Shown one piece after another: positions 16,634 to 26,306 of a stretch of 64,000 bases of DNA. The position numbers were made by a program, and so were the translations under genes. The notes beneath the pieces are model-generated. The model was not told the DNA's origin, did no database searches, and saw only the letters and a program-made list of their open reading frames with translations. Source of the DNA: Candidatus Limnocylindrales bacterium (GTDB taxonomy: Bacteria > Moduliflexota > Moduliflexia > Moduliflexales > JAUQPW01); assembly GCA_035559535.1 (NCBI GenBank), contig DATMBG010000037.1:62001-126000 (forward strand). The letters run 5' to 3'. How positions within the stretch are numbered: position 1 is the first letter of the stretch; each line of letters starts with the position of its first letter.

Positions 16634-18661
16634 ATGGAACCCTCCCTAGATAAGATCCGTAACCTGGGCATTATGGCCCATATCGATGCCGGTAAAACAA
16701 CCGTCACGGAGCGAATCCTGTACTATACCGGGCGCTCTCATAAAATGGGGGAGGTTGACGAGGGATCTGCCACGATGGATTGGATGCCCCAGGAACAGGA
16801 ACGGGGCATTACGATTACCGCGGCAGTTACAACCTGTACCTGGAAAGGTTGTCAGATTAATATCATCGATACGCCGGGTCATGTGGATTTCACCATTGAA
16901 GTCGAACGGGCTTTAAGAGTTCTGGATGGAGCCATAGCCGTTTTCTGTGGGGTAGAGGGTGTAGAGCCTCAATCTGAAAAGGTGTGGCGGCAGGCGGATC
17001 GTTACCATCTTCCCCGGATAGCTTTTGTCAATAAAATGGATCGGGTTGGGGCCGATTTCTTTCGGGCCATCCAGAGCATGGAAGAAAAACTGAAAGCCCG
17101 GGTTGTTCCTATTCAACTCCCCTGGGGAGGAGAAGGTGATTTCCGGGGGGTTATTGACCTTATTGAAATGAAGGGCCTTCTCTGGCAGGATGAATTGGGG
17201 ACGCAAATTGCAGAGGTTGAAATTCCGGTGGATAAGATCCAGGAGGCGAAAAAATACCGAGACAGGCTCATAGAGACCCTGGCCGAGACGGATGATGTTC
17301 TGCTCGATAAGTATCTCAATGAAGTACCTTTGACGGCCGAAGAAATAAAAGCCTCCTTACGGAAAGAGACGTTACAGGGCCGGCTCTTTCCCGTACTTTG
17401 CGGTTCAGCTTTAAAAAATAAAGGCATACAACCTCTGCTCGATGCCGTCATCGACTATCTCCCTTCTCCCATAGAAGTTCCTATAACCCGAGGAATAAAT
17501 CCCCTCACCCAGCAGGAAGAAATTCGTAAGCCGGATTCTACAGAACCTCTGTCGGCTCTTGTATTTAAAGTCATGACCCATCTGGAAGGTCCCACCATCT
17601 TTTATACCCGGATTTATTCCGGTACGTTGTCAGTGGGAGATACCGTCTATAATCCACGTTCGTGTAAGAGGGAAAAAGTTCTGAGGGTCCTTCAACTCCA
17701 TGCCAACAAAATCAACCAAATCGATAAGGCTTATCCGGGGGCCATCATCGGGATTATCGGCTTGAAGTTCACCACGACCGGGGATACCCTCTGTGACGAA
17801 GCCCATCCCATTCTCCTGCAATCCATTGAGTTTCCAGAACCGGTCATCTCCGTTGCTATTGAGCCGAGAACCCAGGCCGATCAGGAAAACCTGGACGAAG
17901 CTCTTCGAAAATTGGCCAACGAGGATCCCACTTTTCAAGTTAAGAAAAATGAGGAGACCGGCCAGACGATTATTTCCGGAATGGGGGAGCTCCATCTGGA
18001 AATTCTCGTGGATCGACTCCTGCGGGAACATAAGGTCAAAGCTCGGGTTGGAAAGCCCCAGGTGGCCTTTAAAGAGACGATTCGGAAGAAAGTAGAAGTG
18101 GAAGGGAAGTTCATCAAACAAACCGGGGGAAGGGACCATTATGGGCATGTGTGGTTGCGGGTAGAACCCAATGAAAGGGGAAAGGGTTTTAAGTTCGAAA
18201 CCGATCTAAAAGAAGGAACCTTACCGCCGATATATATTGCTGCAGTGGAAGCAGGGATTCGGGATACATTGGGAAGCGGGGTATTGGCCGGATACCCCAT
18301 AGTGGATGTCAAAGTCACCCTCTTCGGAGGTTCTTACCATGAAGAACATTCTTCGGAACTGGCTTTTAAGATCGCGGCTGCAACGGCCTTCAATGATGCC
18401 TGTCGAAAAGCAGATCCGGTGCTTCTAGAACCGATTATGCGGGTCGAGGTTAACACCCCCAAGGCCTATACCGGTGAGGTCATAGAAGATCTAAATACCC
18501 GTAAAGGAAAAATTCAAGGATTGGAAACCCGAGAAACTACGGAAATTATTAAGGCTCTGGTCCCTTTGTCGCAAATGTTCGGCTATACCACCAGTCTCAG
18601 ATCTCTGACTCAAGGCCGGGCAACCTTCTCTATGGAACTGTCTCACTATGACGAAGTCTAA
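16634..18661 (+). CDS. fusA: Elongation factor G (solitary, EF-G2-type)
   Basis: A 675-residue translational GTPase. G1 is AHIDAGKT (15-22), G2 includes RGITITAA, G3 is DTPGH and G4 is NKMD; domains II to V follow, with the typical C-terminal [22 protein letters not shown] translocates tRNA-mRNA on the ribosome or helps RRF in recycling. It is not in a str operon (no rpsL, rpsG or tuf nearby), so it is probably a second copy specialised for recycling, slow translocation or stress; that is inference. No clear Shine-Dalgarno site precedes the ATG. The following gene encodes L7/L12-CTD-like domains. Confidence 0.93.
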   Translation: MEPSLDKIRNLGIMAHIDAGKTTVTERILYYTGRSHKMGEVDEGSATMDWMPQEQERGITITAAVTTCTWKGCQINIIDTPGHVDFTIEVERALRVLDGAIAVFCGVEGVEPQSEKVWRQADRYHLPRIAFVNKMDRVGADFFRAIQSMEEKLKARVVPIQLPWGGEGDFRGVIDLIEMKGLLWQDELGTQIAEVEIPVDKIQEAKKYRDRLIETLAETDDVLLDKYLNEVPLTAEEIKASLRKETLQGRLFPVLCGSALKNKGIQPLLDAVIDYLPSPIEVPITRGINPLTQQEEIRKPDSTEPLSALVFKVMTHLEGPTIFYTRIYSGTLSVGDTVYNPRSCKREKVLRVLQLHANKINQIDKAYPGAIIGIIGLKFTTTGDTLCDEAHPILLQSIEFPEPVISVAIEPRTQADQENLDEALRKLANEDPTFQVKKNEETGQTIISGMGELHLEILVDRLLREHKVKARVGKPQVAFKETIRKKVEVEGKFIKQTGGRDHYGHVWLRVEPNERGKGFKFETDLKEGTLPPIYIAAVEAGIRDTLGSGVLAGYPIVDVKVTLFGGSYHEEHSSELAFKIAAATAFNDACRKADPVLLEPIMRVEVNTPKAYTGEVIEDLNTRKGKIQGLETRETTEIIKALVPLSQMFGYTTSLRSLTQGRATFSMELSHYDEV

Positions 18662-18689
18662 GCAAGAGCAAGGAAAAGGAAAAAGGGAA

Positions 18690-20333
18690 ATGATGGACAA
18701 AAATCAGCGTATAGAGAAGTGTGGACCTGTTGCCACTTTCTGTATGTTTGTCTGTGGCCTCTTCCTGGGTCTTGTGGGAGTTCTATCCTCTCACCTGGCC
18801 ATCAGTTTCTATAGGTATCATTTTGTCCTCTTATTTCCTGTCTGGATGGGAATACTCCTGGGAATGGGAGTTTCAATGGGGGCGCGGATAGGAAGATGTA
18901 CCCGACAGTTGTCTGGATTCTTGATGGTTACGCTGCTGAGTATCTTTTGCTACGCCCTGCTTTTAATCCTCAATAACTTTACCTCCCTGACAGAGCCGGG
19001 TACGGCTGTAAAAGAGTATTATTACTTGAGAAGAGATTTTGTAGAACCCCTTCAAAAAACCGTTTCCCAATACGGACTGGATCTCAAGACCTGGGATACC
19101 CTCAAAGAAGTTTGGTTCCAATGGGCTTCTTTATTACCGGCTTATGATGAAAAAGCCATGGTTTCTAACCATGAATTTTCAGTTTTTTTAGAGTATCCTC
19201 CCCTTACCAGGTGGCAGGCACAAAGGAAGATCTTAGAATTCGAGAAGGTCCAAAACTGGATGGTATGGGGTGTGGAACTTCTCGTTTTGATCCTGGTTGC
19301 CTGGGAAAAAACTCATAAAACGATCCAATACAACTACGCCAGGGCTTATTCCAGAAAAATGCTCCAATCCGAAGTGAAGAGCTCTCCGACCGAGACAAAA
19401 ACCCTGGAAAATCGGCTGGCTAACTTGAATCTGGAGCCTGGACGGGTTTCCGAAGCATCTCAGCAGGCCAAAAAGCCTGAGGCCCCTGTTAAAACGCCGG
19501 GTACAGAAACTCCCACGGTTACCATCCCCCCTATGCCGGTGGATCACACCGAAATCCCTGCAACCATGATCCTTGATCGGCAGGTTGATACCACCAAAAC
19601 CCTCACACTGCCTCAGCCAGATATGCCGGGTACTGGTCCAACAACCTCGACTTCTGCAACGCTTAACCGGCCAACTGATACCCCAAAAACCCAGGAGTCC
19701 CCGGAGATAAAGGCCCAACAACCACCGCCAGGCCCCGGGTATGCACTTTTACTTCGAGGATATGATCCAGCACGGACAGAAGCGCTGGTGGATTTCATGA
19801 CCAAATCCCTGAACATGTCCATGGATAAAGCTAAAGTCTTACTTAAAACCCCCTCTCTGTTAAAAGCTCCGGTAACGGACCTGGAAGCTCAGACTCTCGT
19901 AAAAGCGTTTAATCAATTGGGTGCTCGCGTTCAAGTTATCACCCTGGAGCAACTCCGAGCTATAGCCGAAAAACAAAGGAGGCAGAAGAGTAAAGAACCC
20001 TCGAGAACCCTATCGGAATCTGTTACCCAGGGTTTGGAAGTTCCAACCCTCATGACCCCTCCGTTCTCCAGGGATAATCCGAGATATGGGGTTTTATTAC
20101 AAAAATTTGATAAGACCTATGAAGAAGAAGTTCTTCACCTCCTTGCTTCGCTAACCGGATTAACCATAGAACGTCTGAAATCGGCTCTCAGAACTCCTGC
20201 CCTTGTAGTAAAAAATGTGACTCAAGAAGAAGCAGACCGGATCGGTCAACAATTTAAGGGTATCGGTGCAGAAGTAACTATTTTAACCATGCAGGAGGTA
20301 GAAAAATTGTTTGCCCCCAAACGATCTGCGTGA
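18690..20333 (+). CDS. Membrane protein with two tandem ribosomal L7/L12-CTD-like domains
   Basis: A 547-residue protein with three N-terminal membrane segments (about 12-35, 41-62, 72-95), a fourth near 188-207, a Pro/Thr-rich linker (about 250-345), and two repeats of about 70 residues (350-422 and 465-535). Both repeats line up without gaps with the L7/L12 C-terminal domain: repeat 2 has LTGLTIERLKSAL, TPALVVKNVTQEEA and GIGAEV where L12 has ATGLGLKEAKDLV, APAALKEGVSKDDA and EAGAEV. Four membrane passes with a basic N-terminus put the repeats in the cytoplasm. The L12 CTD recruits EF-G to ribosomes, and EF-G is the gene just upstream. The start at 18690 has a purine-rich site; an earlier ATG (18648) inside EF-G lacks one. 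Confidence 0.8.
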   Translation: MMDKNQRIEKCGPVATFCMFVCGLFLGLVGVLSSHLAISFYRYHFVLLFPVWMGILLGMGVSMGARIGRCTRQLSGFLMVTLLSIFCYALLLILNNFTSLTEPGTAVKEYYYLRRDFVEPLQKTVSQYGLDLKTWDTLKEVWFQWASLLPAYDEKAMVSNHEFSVFLEYPPLTRWQAQRKILEFEKVQNWMVWGVELLVLILVAWEKTHKTIQYNYARAYSRKMLQSEVKSSPTETKTLENRLANLNLEPGRVSEASQQAKKPEAPVKTPGTETPTVTIPPMPVDHTEIPATMILDRQVDTTKTLTLPQPDMPGTGPTTSTSATLNRPTDTPKTQESPEIKAQQPPPGPGYALLLRGYDPARTEALVDFMTKSLNMSMDKAKVLLKTPSLLKAPVTDLEAQTLVKAFNQLGARVQVITLEQLRAIAEKQRRQKSKEPSRTLSESVTQGLEVPTLMTPPFSRDNPRYGVLLQKFDKTYEEEVLHLLASLTGLTIERLKSALRTPALVVKNVTQEEADRIGQQFKGIGAEVTILTMQEVEKLFAPKRSA

Positions 20334-20388
20334 AACGTAGTCTTATAGAAAGACCTTACGTTTTACGCCCTATGGTTTACAGACAGGT

Positions 20389-20595
20389 ATGATTGAAAAA
20401 ACCACTATTTTCATCGAAGGAATGAGCTGCAATCATTGTAAAATGACCCTGGAAAAAGGTATCGGTGGCTTGAAAGGAGTCTCCTCGGTCAAAGTGGATC
20501 TCGATCAGAATCAGGCAGAAGTTCAATTTGATCCCGACGAGATATCCTTGACAGATATTAAAAAGAAAATTGTTGATTTAGGCTATAAGGTTTAG
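20389..20595 (+). CDS. Heavy-metal-associated (HMA) domain protein, CopZ-like
   Basis: A 68-residue single HMA domain with MSCNHC (M-x-C-x-x-C) near residue 14 and the normal ferredoxin-like length. Such proteins bind Cu(I) or similar soft metals and pass them to P-type ATPases, but no ATPase is close. It ends 16 bases before hflK, so it may be read with hflKC. Confidence 0.88.
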   Translation: MIEKTTIFIEGMSCNHCKMTLEKGIGGLKGVSSVKVDLDQNQAEVQFDPDEISLTDIKKKIVDLGYKV

Positions 20596-20611
20596 AACAG
20601 GAGGAATGATT

Positions 20612-21691
20612 ATGCCTTGGAAAGACAGAAATCCCAGACGAGGTCCTGGAGGGGATTTTGATGAAGAACCCGAGTTTAAATTACCCGGTTTAGATTTACC
20701 CCGGGTGTTCTGGCCGAAAACTTTTAATCTGGTAATTATTTTGGTGGTGGTTCTGGGACTTTTTATAGCCGCCGGAGTCTATAAGGTGAACCTGGGTGAG
20801 GTGGGAGTGGTCAAGCGTTTCGGTAAACTCAACCGGATCGTCAGTCCGGGCTTACATTATCGAATTCCCTTCATCGAAGAGGTAGCAACTCCCAAAGTAG
20901 AAGAAGCTAAACGCGAAGAAATCGGCTTTAGGACCATAGATCCGGGCCCCCCGGCCAAATATCAGGATGTACCTAAAGAATCCCTCATGCTCACCGGAGA
21001 TGAAAACATTATCGATATCGATGTCATTGTACAATATCGAATTAAGGATGCAGCCGCCTATTTGTTTAACGTGAGAGATCAACAAAAAACCGTGCGAGAT
21101 GCTGCCGAAGCGGCTATCCGAGAGATTATAGGGAATCGAACCATTGATGAAGCTTTAACGACCGGGAAAACAGATATTCAGAACAGCACCCGGGAACTCC
21201 TTCAACAGATTTTAGATAAATACCAAAGTGGAATCGTCATCGAAATGGTTCAGCTCCAAGATGTTCATCCCCCCCAGCAGGTTTTTGCTGCATTTCGAGA
21301 TGTAGCCAGTGCAAGGGAAGATCGCAATCGACTCATCAACGAAGCCCAAGGGTATCGAAACGACATTATTCCTAAAGCAGAAGGGGCGGCGGCTGAAATT
21401 ATTCAGCAGGCGGAAGCTTACAAGCAAGAGAGAATCAACCGGGCCCTTGGGGATGTTACCCGATTCCGCCAGATTCTGACGGAATACCAAAAGGCTAAGG
21501 AGATCACCAAGCAGCGGTTGTATCTCGAAACCATGGATGAGATCTTACCGGGTATCGATAAGTACATTATCGATGAAACTTCCCAAAAAGGATTGTTACC
21601 CATACTCCAGCTCAATAAAGAAGAATACCGTAAAGACGAGAATCATCCGGTTGGAAATGCATCCGAGGAAAGAAAAGGAGGAAATCCATGA
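20612..21691 (+). CDS. hflK: HflK, SPFH/band 7 membrane protein
   Basis: A 359-residue protein with an N-terminal membrane anchor (about 35-55), an SPFH domain (YKVNLGEVGVVKRFGK onward) and a helical C-terminal region with AEGAAAEIIQQAEAYKQ. With HflC it forms a periplasmic-side cage that encloses and modulates FtsH protease. AGGAGG lies eight bases from the ATG at 20612; the earlier ATG at 20606 is too close to it. The stop overlaps the HflC start (ATGA). Confidence 0.93.
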   Translation: MPWKDRNPRRGPGGDFDEEPEFKLPGLDLPRVFWPKTFNLVIILVVVLGLFIAAGVYKVNLGEVGVVKRFGKLNRIVSPGLHYRIPFIEEVATPKVEEAKREEIGFRTIDPGPPAKYQDVPKESLMLTGDENIIDIDVIVQYRIKDAAAYLFNVRDQQKTVRDAAEAAIREIIGNRTIDEALTTGKTDIQNSTRELLQQILDKYQSGIVIEMVQLQDVHPPQQVFAAFRDVASAREDRNRLINEAQGYRNDIIPKAEGAAAEIIQQAEAYKQERINRALGDVTRFRQILTEYQKAKEITKQRLYLETMDEILPGIDKYIIDETSQKGLLPILQLNKEEYRKDENHPVGNASEERKGGNP

Positions 21692-22596
21692 AGAGTTCAC
21701 TGAGTACCATTGCTCTCCTTGTTGTCGTCTTGATTCTGATAAACTCCCTTTTTTACACTGTGGATGAAACCGAGCAAGCCGTGGTCACCCAATTCGGTAA
21801 ATTTGTAAAAACAGTGACAGAGCCCGGTTTACATGTCAAAGTTCCTTTTCTTCAACAGGTTACCCTCTTCGAAGATAGGGTTCTGGGATATGATGCCGCT
21901 CCTAAAGAAGTGATCAGCCGGGATAAAAAGGCGATTGTCATGGACAATTATGCCAAATGGCGCATTGAGGATGCTCAAAAGTTCTATGAAAGTGTCCGGG
22001 ATGAGGCCCGTGCTCAATTCCGAATCGATGATATTATCTACTCCGAGCTGAGAGCGGAACTCGGTATGCACGATTTTGCCTCTATCATTGGAAAAGAGCG
22101 GAGCCAGATTATGGATAAGGTAACCGAGAACAGTAATCGACAGGCATCTAAATACGGAATTGAAATCGTGGATGTTCGGATTAAGCGAGCCGACTTACCC
22201 CCCGAAAACGAAAAATCTATCTTCGGGCGCATGGAAACAGAACGCCAACGAGAGGCCAAGCAATACCGCTCAGAAGGGGCAAGGGAAGCAACTAAAATAC
22301 GAGCTGAAGCCGATAAAGAAAGAGCCATTATTCTGGCAGAAGCTTATAAAAAAGAACAACAAATCAAAGGAGAGGGAGATGCTGAGGCTATTAAAATCTA
22401 CGCCGAAGCTTATCAGCAGGATCCAGAGTTTTACGGCTTTATCAGGACTTTAGAAGCCTACAAACGGTCCCTCAAAGAGAGATCAACCCTTGTGCTATCC
22501 CCGAATTCTGAGTTTCTAAAATATTTAACCCGGTTTAACCTGGATTCAGACTCCCGGCACAATCAGACGAACAATAAGGAAGACCATGGAAAATAA
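21688..22596 (+). CDS. hflC: HflC, SPFH/band 7 membrane protein
   Basis: A 302-residue partner of HflK: N-terminal anchor (about 6-24), SPFH domain with DETEQAVVTQFGK and LHVKVPF, then a long charged helix rich in RAEADKERAIILAEAYK. AAAGGAGGAAATCC precedes the ATG, which overlaps the HflK stop by four bases. FtsH is not in the window. A perfect hairpin follows at 22612. Confidence 0.94.
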   Translation: MKSSLSTIALLVVVLILINSLFYTVDETEQAVVTQFGKFVKTVTEPGLHVKVPFLQQVTLFEDRVLGYDAAPKEVISRDKKAIVMDNYAKWRIEDAQKFYESVRDEARAQFRIDDIIYSELRAELGMHDFASIIGKERSQIMDKVTENSNRQASKYGIEIVDVRIKRADLPPENEKSIFGRMETERQREAKQYRSEGAREATKIRAEADKERAIILAEAYKKEQQIKGEGDAEAIKIYAEAYQQDPEFYGFIRTLEAYKRSLKERSTLVLSPNSEFLKYLTRFNLDSDSRHNQTNNKEDHGK

Positions 22597-22611
22597 AAAA
22601 ACAAACTTCTC

Positions 22612-22629
22612 CCTTTAAGAGCTTAAAGG
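22612..22629. terminator. Palindromic hairpin between hflC and khpA
   Basis: CCTTTAAG-AG-CTTAAAGG followed by CTTTTC. It sits between convergent genes and can serve as a bidirectional terminator. Confidence 0.55.
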
Positions 22630-22657
22630 CTTTTCAGCAATTTTTGAGGAAAGAATC

Positions 22658-22888
22658 TTATTCTAAGATTTCAAGGATGCATCGGGTTCCAACTTTGCGT
22701 CCGGCAGCATTCAAAATCGTCCGTAAAGCACGTGCGGTCCTTCCCTGCTTTCCGATAATTTTTCCAATATCACTCTGGGCTACCCGAAGCTCGACAACAA
22801 TCGTTTTCTCACTCTGCACTTCCGTCGCTTGAACTTTCTCCGGTTCATCCACCAACAACTTAGCTATATACTCAACCAGCTCCTTCAT
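22658..22888 (-). CDS. khpA: KhpA-type KH-domain RNA-binding protein
   Basis: A 76-residue single KH domain with the GxxG loop in [18 protein letters not shown]. KhpA pairs with KhpB (Jag/EloR) to bind RNA and influence cell division and elongation in Gram-positive bacteria; it is usually found between rpsP and rimM, but is alone here. Upstream (22889-22905) the reverse strand carries AAGGAGGTACTTTCGG, a strong ribosome-binding site. Confidence 0.92.
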   Translation of the reverse strand: MKELVEYIAKLLVDEPEKVQATEVQSEKTIVVELRVAQSDIGKIIGKQGRTARALRTILNAAGRKVGTRCILEILE

Positions 22889-23226
22889 CCGAAAGTACCT
22901 CCTTATCCTATGAGATGATAGGAATTAGAACACTTGCACCAACTTAGGCACTACCTTAACTATTGACCGACCTACACAGCTACAACTTCTTAATTTGTCA
23001 AGGTTAGGATAACCTTGTTTTTATGTCAAGGGATTTTTTGCAAATAAGAGATAACTACGTATTAGTCGGTCGTTAAAATACATACAGAGTGTTATAATCC
23101 GACTATTTTCTATTTTTCAAAAAATTTTTTTGATTTTGATAAGAAATCTTAAAATTGAGTGGAATCAAACCGAAATCCTTCAAGAAAAGGTTTGACAAAA
23201 CCCTGAAAGGGCTATATCCCATAGGT
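22889..23226. other. Divergent promoter region khpA/pyrF
   Basis: AT-rich gap. A perfect TATAAT lies at 23093-23098 facing pyrF, with only a weak -35. AAGGTTA-GGA-TAACCTT (23010-23026) is a palindrome that could be an operator. On the minus strand TTGACA occurs on each side of it. Confidence 0.45.
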
Positions 23227-24105
23227 ATGGGAGAATCCTTTCAAAAACTTCTGGAGAGACGATGGGAAAAAGGATTTTTTGTCTGCATAGGTTTAGATTC
23301 AGAGCTCGGGAAAATTCCCAAGGTTGCCCGGGCAGGTTCTGTCAAGGAAACCCTTTTAAAATTTAATCGGGAAATTATTGAAGCTACGGGAGACCTGGTC
23401 TGTGCCTATAAACCCAATATAGCTTTTTATGAAGCGGAAGGACCCGAGGGTTTGGAAGCCCTTATCTCTACAGTGGGATTTATCCATGCTACTTATCCCG
23501 AGGTTCCCGTTATTCTCGATGCTAAACGGGCCGATATCGGACATACCAATGCCGCCTATGTAAAAGCCATGTTCGATATCTATGGCGGAGATGCTCTAAC
23601 CGTTCATCCTTATGTGGGACAAGAAGCCCTTCAAACTTTCCTGGATCGGAAAGAGAAGGGAATCTTTGTCCTCTGTCGAACTTCAAATCCAGGGGCCGGA
23701 GAATTCCAAGATTTACAGGTCCTCAAAGAAGGGCAAAGGTTACCCCTTTATCAAGTCGTTGCCCATCAGGTGGCAACAAAATGGAATCGTAACCAGAATT
23801 GTGGGCTTGTGGTAGGAGCCTCTTACCCGAGAGAACTTAAAGAAATCCGACGGATCGCAGGAGATCTGCCTGTTTTATTGCCCGGCATTGGAGCCCAGGG
23901 TGCCGAACTTACCCAGGCCCTCGCAGCCGGATTGGATTCGAAGGGTACTGGACTCATTGTGAACGCCTCACGGAGTATTATTTTTGCCTCTTCAGAAGCC
24001 GATTTTGCCCTGGCAGCCCGACGAGAAACCGAAAATCTCCATAAGGCTATCCAACAGTATAGATTAAGCCTTAATTTAGCTAAGTTAACAGGTCGAGAAT
24101 TTTAG
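23227..24105 (+). CDS. pyrF: Orotidine 5'-phosphate decarboxylase, type 2
   Basis: A 292-residue enzyme for the last step of UMP synthesis (OMP to UMP). The catalytic DAKRADIGHTNAAY motif (D-x-K-x-x-D) is intact, as are FVCIGLDS near the N-terminus and LLPGIGAQGAE near the phosphate site. A TTG at 23155 would add 24 residues with no family match, so I prefer the ATG at 23227, which places FVCIGLDS 17 residues from the start as in homologues. It heads a pyrimidine cluster. Confidence 0.92.
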   Translation: MGESFQKLLERRWEKGFFVCIGLDSELGKIPKVARAGSVKETLLKFNREIIEATGDLVCAYKPNIAFYEAEGPEGLEALISTVGFIHATYPEVPVILDAKRADIGHTNAAYVKAMFDIYGGDALTVHPYVGQEALQTFLDRKEKGIFVLCRTSNPGAGEFQDLQVLKEGQRLPLYQVVAHQVATKWNRNQNCGLVVGASYPRELKEIRRIAGDLPVLLPGIGAQGAELTQALAAGLDSKGTGLIVNASRSIIFASSEADFALAARRETENLHKAIQQYRLSLNLAKLTGREF

Positions 24106-24117
24106 TGTATAAAAAAT

Positions 24118-24146
24118 TTGACAACATAAAGAAAACATTATATCCT
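24118..24146 (+). promoter_or_regulatory. Sigma-70-type promoter before the pyrE-like gene
   Basis: TTGACA (24118-24123) and TATCCT (24141-24146) are exactly 17 bases apart, 71 bases before the GTG of the next gene. Confidence 0.5.
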
Positions 24147-24216
24147 TTAGCTTTAGAGTTAAACCTCATGGTTAAAGGAAATTTTTTTAAACTTCATCGA
24201 TCCCATCACTTCCATT

Positions 24217-24837
24217 GTGACCGAAAAGCAAGAAATTTTGGCTTCGGACCTTTTTGAAATCGGAGCCATTAAATTCGGAGCTTTTAAGCTCAAACTTCAT
24301 GAAAAAGTCCCTGATGCCCCTCTTTCTCCCATTTACATTGATTTGAGGATTCTCCGTTCCTTTCCCAAGGTCCTTCGAAACACCATCGAGGTCTTTAAAG
24401 AACTGATAATCGGATTAAAATTTGACCTCCTGGCCGATATTCCAACGGCTGTTACACCCCTTGTAGCCATTCTATCCTACGAAATGGGAATTCCCATGAT
24501 TTCTCCCAGAAAAGATGAAAAAACCCATGGATTATCTCGCCGAATCGATGGAGTCTTCCAAACCGGGCAAACGGTTCTTCTCCTGGACGATTTAATTACC
24601 AAGGCAGATAGCAAATTTGAAGCTATTCAAGCTCTTCAAGAAAATGGACTGCGCGTTCAAGATGTCCTGGTCTTAGTGGACCGGGAACAGGGAGGGGCTC
24701 AGCAGCTTGAAGCAGCCGGATATCGTCTCCATGCAGTTTTTAAGCTCAAAGATTTACTGAGTTACTATTTAAAGAAGGGCCAGCTTGAGCCCGCAAGATA
24801 TGAAGAAATTATGCGATATCTTGCGATGGGTACTTAG
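24217..24837 (+). CDS. pyrE: Orotate phosphoribosyltransferase-like protein
   Basis: A 206-residue type I phosphoribosyltransferase with the PRPP-binding loop VLLLDDLITKADS (about 123-135) and an SPRKDEKTHG-like flexible loop before it. In the family it joins orotate to PRPP to give OMP, the substrate of the pyrF product encoded just upstream. The start is GTG. The N-terminal part resembles the OPRT half of UMP synthase. Assignment to orotate rests on family resemblance plus the pyr neighbours. Confidence 0.8.
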   Translation: MTEKQEILASDLFEIGAIKFGAFKLKLHEKVPDAPLSPIYIDLRILRSFPKVLRNTIEVFKELIIGLKFDLLADIPTAVTPLVAILSYEMGIPMISPRKDEKTHGLSRRIDGVFQTGQTVLLLDDLITKADSKFEAIQALQENGLRVQDVLVLVDREQGGAQQLEAAGYRLHAVFKLKDLLSYYLKKGQLEPARYEEIMRYLAMGT

Positions 24838-24897
24838 GATAGGTCCACAGGACATCTTGTTAAATGCTGTAATCCCAGAGATCCAGGCTTTCTGGGG

Positions 24898-25020
24898 TAG
24901 GTTTTTTGGATCTAACCCTTCCAACTCTCCGCCCCTGGGAGGGAAGAGGAGAGTGGGGAAGAAAGGCCCTCTCCGATTTCCCCTTCCCGCATCGGGAAGG
25001 GGGGGTCAGGGGATTAGGTT
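24898..25020. repeat. GC-rich CCCTCTCC-type intergenic repeat
   Basis: Complementary runs such as CCGCCCCTGGGAGGGAAGAGG and CCCTTCCCGCATCGGGAAGGG form two or more hairpins. The text is of the CCCTCTCCC/GGGAGAGGG kind common between genes in environmental bacteria; similar text lies at 36175-36290 and 56400-56460. Confidence 0.45.
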
Positions 25021-25099
25021 ATAAAAAACCTGCCTCTGAGAACTCTGTATCCCCCTACAGAATCTTCATTGAAAGTACCTGGACAGGGTTTTAAAGGCT

Positions 25100-26164
25100 A
25101 TGGGTAAAAATAACCTTCTAAAACTCCCGGGACTCATTGATCCCCACGTGCACTTGCGAGATCCCGGGAGTACGGAGAAAGAAGATTTTTTTACAGGCAC
25201 CTGTGCGGCAGTAGCCGGAGGCTATACGGCTATTATAGACATGCCCAATAACCCCCATCCCATCACCAGCGAAGAAGCCCTCTCCGAGAAAATATCCCTG
25301 GCGAGCCGAAAAATCGTCTGCGATGTAGGGTTTCATTTCGGAGCGTCTCCCTCAAACTATCCGGTTTATAAGCAAATTGAAGCTAAAGTAAAAGGTTTGA
25401 AGCTTTACCTGAATCAAACGACGGGCCCTCTACTTATAAAGGATCTCGAAGCTATTCTAAATATTTTTCAACACTGGCCCGGTCAGAAACCTATTCTGGT
25501 CCACGCAGAAGGGGTCACGGTTGCCATGGTGCTGGCTTTAAGCTATTTATACCGAAAGTCGGTCCATTTTTGCCATATCAGCCAAAAATCCGAAATCGAG
25601 CTTATTAAAAAGGCAAAAGAGCAGGGCTTTCCTGTTACCTGCGAAGTAACCCCCCATCATTTGTTTTTAACTCAAGAGGATGTTAAAAGTCTCGGTGGAT
25701 TTGGCATTATGAAACCCCCCCTGCCCTCTAAACGAGATCAACAGGCGCTCTGGGAAAACCTGGCAGTTGTCGACCTGGTTGCTTCGGATCATGCGCCCCA
25801 TACCCTGGCTGAAAAGCAAAGTCCTCAACCCCCTTTTGGAGTCCCGGGTTTAGAGACCACCCTTCCTCTTCTTTTAACGGCTGTATTTGAAAAACGATTG
25901 ACCCTGGAACGTCTGGTTGAATTAACCTTCCTGAATCCCTCTCGTATTTTTAAGATTCAACAAGATCCGACCACATTCACAGAAGTGGATCCCCAGGAAA
26001 GCTATTTTATTCAAGGCTCCGAACTTAAAACCAAATGCCGTTGGTCTCCCTTTCAAGACTGGAGGGTCTGCGGAAGGGTCCGACGCGTAACCCTTCGAGG
26101 TCAAATCGTTTTTGAACAGGGACAGGTGCTGGTGCCCCCAGGTTTTGGGCGCATATTGTACTGA
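25100..26164 (+). CDS. pyrC: Dihydroorotase
   Basis: A 354-residue amidohydrolase that closes carbamoyl-aspartate to dihydroorotate. The metal site is seen in DPHVHLRDPG (HxH, about 15-17), Lys in LKLYLNQTTG, His in VHAEG, His in FCHIS and Asp in ASDHAPH; the last also marks dihydroorotases. It is shorter than type I PyrC (about 430) and closer in length to the dihydroorotase domain of CAD. The ATG at 25100 lies 263 bases after the pyrE-like gene. Confidence 0.88.
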   Translation: MGKNNLLKLPGLIDPHVHLRDPGSTEKEDFFTGTCAAVAGGYTAIIDMPNNPHPITSEEALSEKISLASRKIVCDVGFHFGASPSNYPVYKQIEAKVKGLKLYLNQTTGPLLIKDLEAILNIFQHWPGQKPILVHAEGVTVAMVLALSYLYRKSVHFCHISQKSEIELIKKAKEQGFPVTCEVTPHHLFLTQEDVKSLGGFGIMKPPLPSKRDQQALWENLAVVDLVASDHAPHTLAEKQSPQPPFGVPGLETTLPLLLTAVFEKRLTLERLVELTFLNPSRIFKIQQDPTTFTEVDPQESYFIQGSELKTKCRWSPFQDWRVCGRVRRVTLRGQIVFEQGQVLVPPGFGRILY

Positions 26165-26306
26165 TTTACCATAAAATAATAAATAATCTTAATAAGAGAT
26201 AAAATAAGTATACGCATGTGTATATTTTATCCTTATATAGTAAGAGGTTATCCAAAAACTATGGAACCCTTTTCCGCTTTTAACTATCTTATAAAAGGAG
26301 GTGTAT

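Noticed and set aside
18648-18689. Earlier ATG of the L12-like membrane protein inside EF-G
   Set aside because: No ribosome-binding site; the ATG at 18690 has a purine-rich site and starts the first membrane region.
22920-23100. Divergent promoter pair with operator
   Set aside because: Only a perfect TATAAT and a palindrome are seen; the matching -35 is too weak to call, so it is kept in the gap description.
26165-26306. PyrR-type attenuator before pyrB
   Set aside because: Only a short inverted repeat at 26200-26231 was found, without a terminator/antiterminator pair or a pyrR gene.
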